Positions 35,801-47,300 of a stretch of DNA of 64,000 bases are shown here, piece after piece. This DNA comes from Heterotrichella gracilis (taxonomy: Eukaryota > Sar > Xanthophyceae > Tribonematales > Xanthonemataceae): NCBI GenBank assembly GCA_032358255.1, contig JAULBX010028271.1, forward strand, positions 62,001-126,000. The letters run 5' to 3'. The translations under genes were made by a program, and so were the position numbers. The notes beneath the pieces are model-generated. The model ran no database searches, was not told the DNA's origin, and saw nothing but the letters and a program-made list of their open reading frames with translations. Position 1 is the first letter of the stretch, and each line of letters opens with the position of its first letter.

Positions 35801-38800
35801 AAATCAATAATCAATTCATTATGTAAATATTTCTCTCGTGGCGACGTAGGTACAGGCACCACACACCGCGGCTCCTTCAATGGCCCCCCGCGCCACACCG
35901 GACCTGGGCGCCACACTGTTACCACGGTGCATGCATCCCCCAGAGCGTCATTGCAAATCCCCAGCGATGCATTCTCTGGGCCCAGTGAGAGTGCGCAACA
36001 TGATGCATGTCACTCGGGCGACTCGCCAGGGGCATTCAGCTCTGGCACCCAGGGCACAGTGGCGGCGACACAGGTGTGGGTTTGTTGTTGCAGGCCTTGG
36101 TTGGCCCGTTTGGTGATCTGGTGTACCCTGTGACTTGCTTATTATTACTCCCTTGAAATTTCAGGGTGGGATCCCTGGGGATGGTGTCGGCGTTACTGCC
36201 CTTGTAGACATCTTTTGCCTATCATTTATGAAGGCCACAATGTTTGTACGTCATCCTTCTTTCTCTCAAAATTATTTTCATTCTTTTCCCCACAGGTCTC
36301 CTTCTGTTCCATCAAGGAGGCAGGTGGTGCCAGCAGTAGCCTTGCCAGTCGCCATGTGGAGGAGGCCAGCAGCAGTTCCCGCTATGCGGAGCCCTGCTCC
36401 CCCTCCTTCTCACCTGACAGCATCCGGCAGGTCAGTATTATAGTATATTGCTTTGGTTTAATATATTATTTTAGTAATAGTAATGGGTGCTATGCGGAGC
36501 CCTGCTCCCCCTCTTCCTCACCCGACAGAATCCGCCAAGTCAGTTTTATAGTACCTCTAATTGGTAAAAATATCAATATCAATATTAGTGATGGGCGCTA
36601 CGCAAAGCCCTGCTCCCCCTCTTTAATTTCCCCCAACAGCGCCCGCCAGGTCCGTGTTATGTACCCTTGTAGGAATGTTTCTTCAATACTGGCAATTGTG
36701 TTCTATGAGCCATCATTTAACCCATCACATATTGAAAAGTACCTGAGTAAATACCCCATAAGTAAATTGGATATGAAATCCACATTTCCAACACCAGGGC
36801 ATGGAGAGCACGCGCGAGGCCATGCGGCGCAACTCCAGCGTCATCAAATCAGGCATGTGGCAGCACGCAAGCCAGGGCATGGCGCGGCCACACACCGCGG
36901 GTCCCAAGCCCACCACCCCCCACAGCCCCAGCAGCAGCGCCAGCAGCTGTAGGGGAAGCTATGACTCAGCGCCACATGGCAACGCCAGCTGCAGCAGCGG
37001 CCAGGTGTCGCCATCGCAGGCCAGCCCAGGGGGCCACATCCACGGCCCCGCGCAAATCTACCTGGAGGGGAGGTCCGGAAGCCTTAGGGTTAGGGTTGGG
37101 CGCGCAGGCAGTGACTGCGGATCCTGCGGGTCAATCGCGCTGCAGGGCTCGCCGGCGTCGCCACCCACCTCTGCATACAGCCCGCAGCCATCCATGCAAA
37201 ACAGCCCTCAGAGAGCCATGCGAAACAACCTACAACCTGTCGTGCAGAACAGTCCACAGGGAGATAGGCGGAACAGCCCAGGGAGAGCCATGCGCAACAG
37301 TCCGCAGAGGGCCATGCGGAGCATACATCAGGAGGCAGCGGGGGACAGCGCCACCTTGGGATCCATGGCACACCCCCGCGTCAGTCCCCAGAGGAGCCTC
37401 CTGCGGCTTTTCGAGCAGCGATCCCAGCCAGCATCACCGATGCGCCATGATGGCGCTGCGGTTAGTGCAGGTATGGTAGGGGAAGGAGTGGACAGGCCCT
37501 TTTAAGGTTGAACACATCAATACAGGGTGGCGCTGTGACCAACCCAGGTAAGTTAGCCTAGCGGACCTTTTCCTTGAAGGTAACTATCCTCTACTTTGAC
37601 GGCGCTCCTGCTCATGCACAGTCGACATAATTCAATCCCCTGATAAACAATACATATTATTATTTGCTTCCAACCAATTCAGGTGGGCATGGGGATGAGG
37701 AGGCCAACGGTGGGGCAGGACTCGGCCTGCGCCAGTCTGCCAGTGCTTCCCTCAGGCAGCTCCTGTCGAATGTGGAGGAGCTGGAGATGGCAGGGGATGG
37801 GGCTGGGTGTGCGGACGGGGCTCTGGAGGAGGCGGGTCCCGGAGGGGCTGGGGCTGGGGCTGGAATTGCAGGCCCAACCACGGCAACTGACGATGGTGGT
37901 GTGGCAACTGGCGCGGCGAGGAGCCTGGGAAACCTAGCGGTACAGGTCTCAGCGGGTGAGTCATGCATGCAATGTAAGTGCATCAGCTGCATGTGCCATG
38001 ATGTGCATTGTCTGATTGCCGCCTTCTAAAACTATGTTACATACCTTGCAGGCAATGGGAAGCATGCAGCGCAGCTGGCACCAACCCTGCAGGCTGCTGC
38101 AGTGACAACAGTCCAGATTGATGCCAGCCCAGGGGGAAGCTCGCAGGTGGCCAGCAGCAAGTCTGCCAAGCTGGAACGCCTCATGAAGGTGTGGCATGTA
38201 CTTAATTGTTGATTTGTATATTGTTTTCGAGATTCAAATCAATCTGCACTCCCGTGGCACCTTACTAGTAGAAGCCCCTTGGTAGTGTGACAGTGTCACT
38301 GGAGTAAATAAAGATTTCCTCAATTTGTTTTATATATTTTATTTTATTTATGGAGCGCCTCATGAAGGTGCGGCAGCGCGCAAAGAGCCACTGCGCAGCC
38401 TCCCTGCCTGCCCTGGCTAGCACTGGGGTTGGGGTTGGGGGCACAGAGCTGGGTAACGTGCGAGTGGAGCATGCGCTGGGGAGCGGTGAGCCAGGATCCA
38501 AGGAGGGTGGGGTGAAGCATGTGGGGTTCAGGTATGGTCACCCGTGCAATGGCTGGATGTAGTGTCTGGGATAACTGGCACTATTGAACCAATAAAAAAT
38601 GCATTTGTTACAACATATCTATTGATGTTGACAAAACGTGTGAAGACAATCGTGCTTGTTATTAAAATTTTGAAAACAACCACATGTAGATTAACCATTA
38701 GCCTCACACGTTCAATACCAGCAATTGGCCTGCAGGAGCCACCAGCAGTCCCTGCCCAGCAAAGCAGCCATGGATACCTCCACCACCCTCTGGATGTCCC

Positions 38801-39501
38801 ACGATGACTCAGATTCAGTCCTGTTGGGGGACAGCTACATACCCGCAATTAGATCAGGGGCGTGGGACCCCCATCGATCCCCTGATCAAATGCAATCAGC
38901 GACGGAGGGTGATTGGCCCGGGCGTGACCCCCCAGATGGTGCGAGGGGCAGCAAACTAGAGGAAAATGGTAGTGTGAACGCAGCGTTAATGTACAGCGAT
39001 GCAGGGGGATCCAAGATGGCGATAGCCGCAGTGCTCGCCAATTCAGACGCCCCCAGCATGGCGTTGTGGAATGCTGCTGGCAGTGAGGGTCCAACAGTAG
39101 TAGCTGCACAACACCATCCCATGCAGCAAGGTGCAAGAGGTGGAGGTCCCGGGTTTAGTCCTGAAAGCATGGCTGCCCGCCACAGCCTGCCGGCGCAGCC
39201 CCACCCCAAGCTGTACAACAAGCAGCGCTACTCGGCCAGCATCACCAGCAGCAGCCAATTTGTTGAACAGGGAAGTGATGGGATCGGTGCGCAGCGCAAT
39301 GCCACTGACGCCAGCGCAGTGCACTGCGCAGTGGCCAGTGAGGACGGTGCCCAGCTACAGCACCCCGATACTCATGCTGGGCCCGTAACGGTTGCACCAG
39401 CCGGCAGTGGCGGCGACGAGGCCCTTCGGCTTGAGTTTGATGAGGAGCTTGGATGCTACTATGACCCCCAGTCGCAGCAGTACTACATGATCGCCATATG
39501 A
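32891..39501 (+). CDS. CFAP20-domain-containing protein (CFAP20DC / C3orf67-like)
   Basis: Fourteen exons: 32891-33034, 33100-33184, 33383-33458, 33632-33848, 34037-34172, 34403-35236, 35564-35686, 35850-36073, 36296-36430, 36798-37470, 37683-37955, 38052-38188, 38368-38531, 38736-39501. They sum to 3987 bases (1328 residues); starting at the second Met (32909) removes six. Residues about 15-200 form a CFAP20 (DUF667) domain: DYQGGESFELLSAQGRDPLHNW, QLKCLDPQLTLSLEIG, RKRLYFSS, WTNLGIVVPQVV, FQIRRVFTLKS. CFAP20 itself is an axonemal inner-junction protein; the DC paralogue adds a long disordered tail. Here the tail is Ser/Pro/Gly-rich with an NSPQRAMRNS-type repeat around 37200-37330 and a C-terminal CYYDPQSQQYYMI motif, as in animal homologues. 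A role in cilia is inferred from the domain. A TTAGGGTTAGGGTT telomere-like tract is translated within exon 10 (near 37084). Confidence 0.88.
36296..36655 (+). repeat. Three in-frame tandem copies of CFAP20DC-like exon 9 donor edge
   Basis: Units encoding RYAEPCSPSFSPDSIRQ, CYAEPCSPSSSPDRIRQ and RYAKPCSPSLISPNSARQ end at 36430, 36538 and 36649. Spacings of 108 and 111 bases are multiples of three and the frame is open across all three. Each ends at a GT. Confidence 0.9.
38170..38370 (+). repeat. Direct repeat at both ends of CFAP20DC-like intron 12
   Basis: GA(A/G)CGCCTCATGAAG|GTG ends exon 13 (38173-38191) and also sits immediately before exon 14 (38352-38370). The intron is therefore bounded by two copies of the same exonic sequence centred on AAG|GTG. 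Confidence 0.88.
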
Positions 39502-40214
39502 CTCACACAGGTCACCCGTGCGATGCAGTCATCGCACTGCAGTACGTTGACTGTTATGACAGCTGAAATCAGCCATGGACCAAATGATTCATGGCGCAGC
39601 CATCATCACCAGGAATTCTGATCAGTTCAAACATTTATTGACAGTTAATGTGTTCGACAATTATTGGGTGCATCAACAACGTAGTCTATTGGACTGTACA
39701 TTGTTACAGGATTGGCTGCCGACATGCCTGGCAACCCAGGGGTTACATTCAATGGTCCATCCAGGAAGCACATTGTGTCAACTGTATCGGTGCTGATTAT
39801 CAAACTTCTGAACAATGGATTGTCATGAATTCACACGGATTGTCATGAATTGATTGAAATAAATTAAATTCACAGTGCTGCAGCATGCAACATAGCGAAT
39901 GCGCAGACTTAATCAAGTGCGAAATCCTGCCAGGCTGAGTTCTCCTGTACCAATGGCACCAGATGCATGCCGCGGCGGCTATAAAATAATCGTAATTATG
40001 GTAGCAATCGCAACTGCATGCCACGCACACTCGGGGACCAACTGAGCCTACTTTGGAAACATCGTGTTTTGAACCCCATGGTTTCTTTGGTCAAATGTCA
40101 GCCAGCCACCCCGCTTGCACATGCTTGCTCAACCACCGGGATTCCCCTGCTGTGTCCAGCGCGCCGGAATTTGTGTGGCGGCATTCGCTGTTGCCTTAGG
40201 CCCCACCCGCTGCA
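39502..40214. other. Convergent intergenic region, CFAP20DC-like / F-box
   Basis: Presumably the 3' UTRs of both genes. A short direct repeat (GGATTGTCATGAATT, about 39818 and 39838) lies near 39830. Nothing else is recognised. Confidence 0.45.
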
Positions 40215-41735
40215 TCAGCCACCGATGTACATCTGCCCCCTCACCCAGCGCAGCACATCTGCAAGCTCACCATCCTCCTGAACCACCACCCCTGGTACCT
40301 CCCCAGGCACTTTTACCACCATCAAATGTTGCTCCGCCATTGCAACATCTGCAAAAACCCCTTTCCCCTTTCTCAGAAAGTCTCTGAAGCCCTGTGCATC
40401 CACTGACACCACCCACCCCTTGCCTGCCACACTGAGCTTCTTTACAAACAGCCAGGGCTTCAGGCGCAGGTTAGGGTTGACAGGAGCGGTGAGCACCATA
40501 GCCCACTCAAACCCCATAAGTGGGAAAGGGAGCCAGATGGTGATGAGGTGTGGCAGCTGGGGTAGCCGCGCCTCATATGTGTGCCCAGCGCCATCATGAC
40601 ATCGATTGTACAGCTTCGGCAGTTCCAGGTGGCGCAGTGTGCGGGGCAGGCGGGGCAAGTGCAGCTGATGGCACTGAGAAGACATGGAGCAGCTACTGAG
40701 GTCCAACTTCCGCAGCGGGAGCGCAAGCAGGCGGGGCCAACGCGGGCCCATCTCCTCCGCCATCACCGCATAACCAGGGCCCCCGTACTGGATGGTGAGG
40801 TCCTGCAGGGTGTCTGGCCACCAGGGCTCCTCCACTGGCATCGTCAGATAGCTGCCCTCCATGGTCAAGGTGAGCGCAGTGAGTGCGGCCAGCGGGCGCA
40901 GGTCAAGCGCCAGCTCTGTGCACCATAGCTCCAGCTCCAGGCGTCTCAGGTTGGGCAGCGAGGTTAGTGGCAGTACGTTGCAGTGACGCGTCAAGCGGTC
41001 ACCACTCCTAGGCCACTGCCGATGCCCCAGCCAGAGCTTGGCATGGGTGACAGAGGGAAGCAGCGGCAGCGGGAATGGCAAGCACCCCAGCACGCGGCGA
41101 AGATGTGACTCAGCGTAGAGCCTCACTGAAAGGCTCGTGAGGCAGGTGAGGGTGGAGAGCTGCTGTGTGATTGGTGCCAAGGCCACGAGTGGATCCTCCT
41201 CACCCTCTTCATTTCCAAGGAGCCAGTCCTTGGCGGTGGCAAAAAAGGTCAGATCCTCCAGCTTGTGGAGGCGTCCTAGTACTTGAAAAAGCTTGATCAG
41301 GTTGAGCAGGACCTCGCCTCGTTGATCCACACACTCTAGCTTCACTGTTTGCACTTGATGCGGGTCCAAGGCTGCCAGAAGCTCAAGGCATGACTGGGAC
41401 TGGTGAAGATCACGCACACGGCTGACGTCCAATACCCTGGTGTACCCCAGATGAGCTGTCAGGTGGTTGAGGCCAATCCGGCAGCCCTGTTGGGGATCAA
41501 GACCGGGATCCACCACCTCCCAGAGCAAGTCTTGGCTGCATAGGAGCCTGTACCAGCGCTTGCACACGGTGGTTGCCCGGGCACGCTCTTCAAAGGGGAG
41601 CCCCAGCAAGATGAGGCTGAGCACGCCATCTGGTAGGTTGTCCAGCTGCAGTCCTGGAGGCTGGCTGGTAAAAGGTGCTTGTGGCTGAGCTGATGTGCCT
41701 TGCCCTTGACGGGCTGCAGCAACTGTAGACGCCAT
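40215..41735 (-). CDS. F-box protein with leucine-rich C-terminal region, 506 aa
   Basis: Single open exon. After a Gln/Pro-rich N-terminus, residues 30-72 form an F-box (LQLDNLPDGVLSLILLGLPF, then CKRWYRLLCSQDLLW), the Skp1-binding module of SCF ubiquitin ligases. The remainder has Leu-rich segments such as LPNLRRLELELW, LRPLAALTALTL, LPLRKLDLSSCSM and LPRTLRHLELPKL, suggestive of degenerate leucine-rich repeats that would bind a substrate. The frame stays open upstream to 42068 (617 residues), but that stretch lacks domain features and I start at the Met 30 residues before the F-box. It is intronless and free of edge ladders, unlike its neighbours. Divergent partner: the gene at 42328. Confidence 0.85.
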   Translation of the reverse strand: MASTVAAARQGQGTSAQPQAPFTSQPPGLQLDNLPDGVLSLILLGLPFEERARATTVCKRWYRLLCSQDLLWEVVDPGLDPQQGCRIGLNHLTAHLGYTRVLDVSRVRDLHQSQSCLELLAALDPHQVQTVKLECVDQRGEVLLNLIKLFQVLGRLHKLEDLTFFATAKDWLLGNEEGEEDPLVALAPITQQLSTLTCLTSLSVRLYAESHLRRVLGCLPFPLPLLPSVTHAKLWLGHRQWPRSGDRLTRHCNVLPLTSLPNLRRLELELWCTELALDLRPLAALTALTLTMEGSYLTMPVEEPWWPDTLQDLTIQYGGPGYAVMAEEMGPRWPRLLALPLRKLDLSSCSMSSQCHQLHLPRLPRTLRHLELPKLYNRCHDGAGHTYEARLPQLPHLITIWLPFPLMGFEWAMVLTAPVNPNLRLKPWLFVKKLSVAGKGWVVSVDAQGFRDFLRKGKGVFADVAMAEQHLMVVKVPGEVPGVVVQEDGELADVLRWVRGQMYIGG

Positions 41736-42327
41736 GATATCGCTCCTGGTGCTTTTGGTGACCTGTGACAATGCAGAGCACCCTGCTCTGTGGAAACCGT
41801 TGAGCACGGTGTACAGAATGGACCTACTGCAGTTTGTTTCTATATGAGGCACCAGTTGTGCTTTGGGTTTAGCAGCGAGACTGCATCCTGTTTTCAACTT
41901 CATGTACACCGGCTTGTTGAGAAGTGCTGCCGTGAGTAGGGCTTGATGGTGTGACAAACACGCGTGTTTGTCAGGCAACAAGTTGCATGCAGGTCCTAGC
42001 GAGGGAGACGACGAAAGCTGTGCACATGATATGAAGCAAACCTTACTGTTGTCGACAATCAAGGCCAATCGTAGCCGGTGTTAACCTGCTGATGTACCAC
42101 TGAAGCCTTCAGTCAAGGCTGATTGTAGCCGGTGCAAACCAACTTGCGTGCTGCAGCTGCAACCTGGTTGGTCGATGGGTTGTGCATGCAAATTTTGAAA
42201 AATGAAGTGAGCCAACTATCGCCCATTAAGTCGGTTATACCTTGCCTGTTAAACACATTCTCGTTGCCCACACGCTGATATCTGCCTATAGATCTTCTTT
42301 GTGCGTCCACCATACTCAGAAACCATC
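41736..42327. promoter_or_regulatory. Bidirectional promoter region with a repeated 26-base element
   Basis: Two direct copies of AAGGC(C/T)(A/G)AT(C/T)GTAGCCGGTG, followed by (T/C)(T/A)AACC, at 42061-42086 and 42115-42140, lie between divergent start codons 592 bases apart. Function is unknown. Confidence 0.5.
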
Positions 42328-42905
42328 ATGGCTTGGGGAACAAAGGCCCGCTACGGCGGGAACACGTCGGTGTACAGTACCGAAGGGGCCACCTTGAGCG
42401 AGAAAAACGCCATAAAAGAGTACAAAGTGACCGCCCAACAGCTGTCAGAAGCTAGAGAGCAGGGACTGCTGACGGCTCAGATCAGACGGAGTTTTGGCAA
42501 CGCATTCTATCTCTACGTCCAATCGGAGGTTGAAGCTGTGGCCAGGCAGCTGCGGGGCCCGCAGTACCACATTGACCAAAAGGTGGACAGGCTGTTTGCA
42601 GTCAGGAAGGAGCTCCAGGACCTTGAGATGAAGAAGACTGCCCTCATGGTCGAGGAGTCTACCCTCCAGAAGGATATTGTCGGTCTAGGCAGAGAGGTGC
42701 CAGTGGGTACTACTAAGGTACAAGCTATGCAACTGTTCATGAACTGCCCAAGTAACAGCCACCCCCCAATTTAAAATCCAATTTGCACTGGGTATGATGT
42801 TGCCTTGATAAAACGGTTGGTGGACAAGGTATCTCTACGCCAGACAGTGTTGAGGCTTTCCAAACCCTACTGCAGGCAAAAAAGCGCAAGACAACAGCCG
42901 AGTGA
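42328..42905 (+). CDS. Small coiled-coil protein with basic C-terminus, about 139 aa
   Basis: Exon 42328-42717 joins 42876-42905 in phase, giving a 139-residue protein ending KAKKRKTTAE-stop, a good nuclear-localisation-like tail. An alternative splice (donor after CCAGTGG, acceptor near 42843) would insert STPDSVEAFQTLLQ before the same tail and is equally open. The body has EYKVTAQQLSEAREQGLLTA, FYLYVQSEVEAVARQL and a coiled coil (QKVDRLFAVRKELQDLEMKK). The K-E-Y-x-h-T-x-x-x-L ... h-Y-h-x-x-x-V pattern faintly recalls the XPA-type DNA-binding fold, but I cannot confirm that. Confidence 0.62.
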
Positions 42906-44345
42906 ACACCTCAAGCCGCACCCAGAAGACTTGGCAGATGAATATCCTTACTCAGCCTGCACTGTGAATCATCACTATTGTCTTGGTAGAGCGCACCGCG
43001 CTTACCACAGTCACTTCCAAGATAATTACTCTAGACCGTTTTTCAACTTGCTCTCTTGTACCTAGTTTTACATGTTGCATTACAGGATAACAGCACTGGG
43101 ACATGCAATATCAAGTGTTTGCCGGACACCTCAGTGGTCCCTTGCCAAATTACCTATGCTTGGTCCTCCTTGTGTAAGGGTATGAGACTCATGCTATGAG
43201 TACCAACAAGCTTGCCCCTTTTTGTTCCGTAGTTCAAAGATGACTTTTGCGTCTGTTTATCGTCTATATGATTTGCTGTGTCCCAATTGCACGCGTATTT
43301 GGTTTTTTGCTTGACTGGACTCAAGTCTTGCTTTATTTTGTATGTTCATCTTCATTTTAAAGGCAAAGTTGTCTACCTGTGGACTGGACGGTACTCCCAA
43401 TAGTCTACTGGGCCTTGGTGGCTCCCCCTTGACTGTCTCAAAATTCCTGTGTACTAAGTCTAACAAGTATCCCAACAACAGAGACCAATGAACGTCCACA
43501 GTGTGAGTTGGCACCAGGAGCTCTGGCCCAGCTTGGTTCAGAGCCTGGCCAACTAAGTTCACTGATAGTGTCAGGACATCGAAGATAGAAGGCGACTGTG
43601 TACTTGATTTGCAATCCCGCCCAACAAAGATCCCCTTATCGTCAAGTCATCAACCTTGACATAAGTGGTGTACCCTTGGAAATATCTTACCCTATTAGGT
43701 GTAGGTCTTTGCGGCGCTGACGTCGTTGGAGCTTACTACTACCTGCCACTGCGCACTCATGACCCACTTGGAAATGAGTCACAATGCTGCCGCTGCCACT
43801 GCTAAGCCCCCCTCTAAAAGGGAAGCCACGTCAACACTGTTTTGTTGCAAACTTGTAGTACTCAGTGAGAAGAACTGATTCCCGCCAAATGGGGTTTCCC
43901 TCCAAACGAAACCCTAGACAATTATTTTAAAATGCTGTTCAATATTCAAACCAAACTTTGGGTGCAACTCTCACGCAATGCACAGTACAAAGGCACCGAG
44001 GTTTTCCAACAACGGTCCAGTTAGTATGTACGTGGTAAGATATACATCACAGCAGCGCTTGTGTGGTCGCATAGTATTCAGCGTTCTTCTCGCACCCAGT
44101 CGGAAAAAACCACTGCAGTTCAACCTTGTTTGCAACCAGTAGACTACGCTAGATCCGCTCGCCTGTGTCTTCGTATCTATACCACTTCCTGTTTGGCAGC
44201 AAAAAAGGAACGTGGGCTTAGTTTACAATAGAAAGCACGCGTGCAGCATCTACAAGTGGGTTGCATTCCATACAACAAGCTAGGTCCACAGTCTCAACCG
44301 AGGCGCATTCACACACCTGTCGCGCCCCGTATGTAAGGTGGTCCA
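42906..44345. other. Intergenic region before the glycosyltransferase-like gene
   Basis: About 1.4 kb, AT-richer than the genes. A minus-strand frame at 43257-43562 (about 100 codons) is the longest; it could be a decayed retroelement piece, but no motif supports that firmly. Otherwise I see nothing. Confidence 0.4.
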
Positions 44346-47300
44346 ATGGGGCCGCTGTGGGCACCGCAGCTGCGCACGTTATTGCTGGTGGCAGTGGTGG
44401 CGCTGGGGGCGGAGGTGGTACCAAAGGTGGGTGCTGTGTTACCCATGTGGCCACCAATCAGTGCGTGCAAGCGGGTATTTGGACCCATAAGGTAGCCTTG
44501 TTTGCTGCATGGAAGCACCCATGAGCGTGTATTCGTTCACGTTACCAGGTCACTTTGTTGCCCCCATCTAGCACCTCGCCACCCACAGTTATTGAGACGC
44601 AGACACCTTTTGCCACCCATCTGGTCCCTAGCTATGCTGGGGTACACATGCATATGCACTTCCACGTGCTCATTGAACCAACAGTCGGGGTGGCTTACCC
44701 AGGTCTTGCCCAGATCTCGCCGTCTGTGACACCCAAAATTGCCCCCACCCCCACCCCCACCCCCTACTTGGCACCACCCACACCATCCACGCCCTCAGTT
44801 GGCACCACACACACACGCTGTTCACACCAAAAGTTGCCCCCCCCCTTCCCACCCCACCCCGGCCCGCTCTCCCACACACCATAGCAGCACTGTGCACGTG
44901 CCTTCAGCCAAGCCGTCCTGGTGCACCACTGTGTAGGGCATATTCGGTGTAGTTTTAAGGGTCCCAAGGGTATATAGGAGAAGAGATCTCATTCTGGATA
45001 CGCGTTGGCAACTCCCTCTCAAGCCTTGCGCCTGCGCCGCAACCTTCACCCCCCTGCCACAGGTCTCCTCCTATGACTGCCCTGCACACTCCACCAGCAG
45101 CGGCGGGGGGCACCGGAAGCTAGCCTTGCACCTACAGAAAACACACGATAACAACTTCATCCACAGGTGGGTGCGCACCAGTGGCACAGCTGTAAACCCT
45201 ACACCCTACACCCACGCCTGTGGGTTCCTTCCCTGGTCCAACAACACCTGGTTAGGGTTTAGGGTTTAGTGTCCCAGCCTGCGTCCCAGCCCCAACACGC
45301 ACTGGATGTACCCCAAAGCCCTAAGCCCGAAACCTAAACCCCCATCCTGGCGCAGTTTCCCCTTTGGCGAGCAAATTGAGGCGTGGTACAAGCGGGCGTC
45401 CACTGCGTTCGCAACCCCTTGCCCACTGGGCACCTGCTTAGGGTTTAGGGTTTCCTATGATCACCTGCACCCCTCATGCACACCAATGCAACTCTAAGTC
45501 CCAATCTTCATCCTGCCACAGGTTCCCCTTTGGTGAACAGATCGAGGCATGGTACAAGCGGGCACAGATGAGCTTCCCATCCCTGGAAGATACCAATGTG
45601 CCCGCAGACAACCTCCTCATCACAATACTACCCCCTGGGGCGCCCCTGGAGGGGCTAAAATTGATGCTGAATTCGTTCAACAGGTGGGTTCCATTTCTCA
45701 TGCCCTGGGGTCTCCTTGTTTTGTGGACGTGCCACATGTTTTGCATATGGGCATGCATGTGCGATTGGCGGTCATTACATTGGTGCGCACAGCTCTCCTG
45801 CGGGGTTGCTGCCCCTGTCCCAGTGTGTTGCCTGAATCGACATGGACAGCTGTTAATACACGACCCCAACATTGGCACTGCCGCGGATGCACAACTATGA
45901 ATTCCAGTGGCATGCTGTGCAGCTGCGGGGCATAACAACTCATCATTCTGATTCTTCTGCTTAACCTTATGCTTATCCTTGTTATTGCTATTTCTTCTCT
46001 CATTCGTATTAATTTTTTGTTAACCAGGCGGGTGCGCCCCAATGCGGAGATGGTTCTGCTGCTTGCCAGCGGTGAGTACCAGCAGTGGGGGGCGCGCAAG
46101 GGGGTGACGTGCGTGGAGTACCGTCTCCCACTGGACGTGCCCCAGGGCAGCATGCCGGAGTTTGGCAACGTGCGATGGTGGGTGGCTGGGTGGGGATTTG
46201 GGGTTGGACGGGGATTGGGATTGAGAGATTATGGTGGTGATGCCCAAGCATGCTGGAGTTTGGCAACATGCGATGGTGGGTGGCTGGGTGGGGATTGGGG
46301 GCGAGTGGGTGGGGATTGTGGTACTGGGTGCCTGATTTAGGTTACCACAAGTCGTGCCCCAAGGCAGCGTGCCGGACTTTGGCAACGCGCAATGGTGAGT
46401 GGCTGGGTGGGATTGGAAAATGGACGGGAACTGGGATTGAGAATTGGGTGGGGATTGTGGTGCTGGGCTTCTGGTTTAGGTTTCGGGTTTAAAAGGGGGC
46501 TTTGGCATGGTGTACATGCACGCATCAGGCCGTCCTGCAAACACTGAGCAGGGACATCCACCCGACAACGCTGGAGGGTGTTGGTTCAGAGGCACCACCC
46601 ACTTCAGAGGCGCCACCCATCGCGACTCACCTCCACCCCTTTTTGCGCAGGTTCATTATCGACGCCATGTTGCGCGAGCTGCGGCATAGTGGCAAGGTGA
46701 TGGTGGTGGACTGGGAGGATGTGTTCTTCCAGCGGGACCCATTCACGATGCTACTGGTGAGGCCGCGAACCGTGAACCCTAGACCCTTATGCTTGCATTG
46801 ATGATACTGGCAAGGCCATGCAACCTCGCGGCACACACCCAGCCCCCGTCACTTCCTCGCACCGACAACGCACCCAAACCTTTGGCAGCGTATGAAACCC
46901 AAAACCCATAAATCCTTTCCATGCATGACCAGATGGTCCATGTGCCCCATGACCCCAACTGCGCATCCATAAACCCCCCCACCCCTCTGGCCCACCTCCT
47001 CCACACCAAGTTTGGCTGCAAGTGCAACATCCCTATATTGCTGAACCCTACAGCCTCTACCCCACGCGCACGGCCCATGCATGTGCCCCCTCCCTCCCCG
47101 ACCTGCGCATCAAGATAATCCTTCCCGTGGCGCACCTTTTCCAAGCCATATTTTGACGCCATTCACCCAACTCTATACCCTAAATTCTTTAAATCCTCCC
47201 CACGCAGGACGACATGGTCCATGTGACCCACGCCCCCCCCGACCTGCGCATCAGTAACATCCCCCCCCTGACCCACCTCCTGAAAGCCATGTTTGGGGCC

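Noticed and set aside
37501-37560. A 22-base micro-exon (between CAG at about 37527 and GTAAG at about 37549) in the CFAP20DC-like gene
   Set aside because: Exon 10 and the exon at 37683 already join in phase; including the micro-exon would break the frame.
41736-42068. N-terminal extension of the F-box protein to 617 residues
   Set aside because: The extra 111 residues show no conserved feature and would leave little room for a promoter; the Met at 41735 sits at a sensible distance from the F-box.
46502-46650. Coding-looking stretch (AVLQTLSRDIHPTTLE) before glycosyltransferase exon 6
   Set aside because: Entering it from exon 5 in the required phase meets a stop at once, and no usable phase combination was found. 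It may be another decayed copy.
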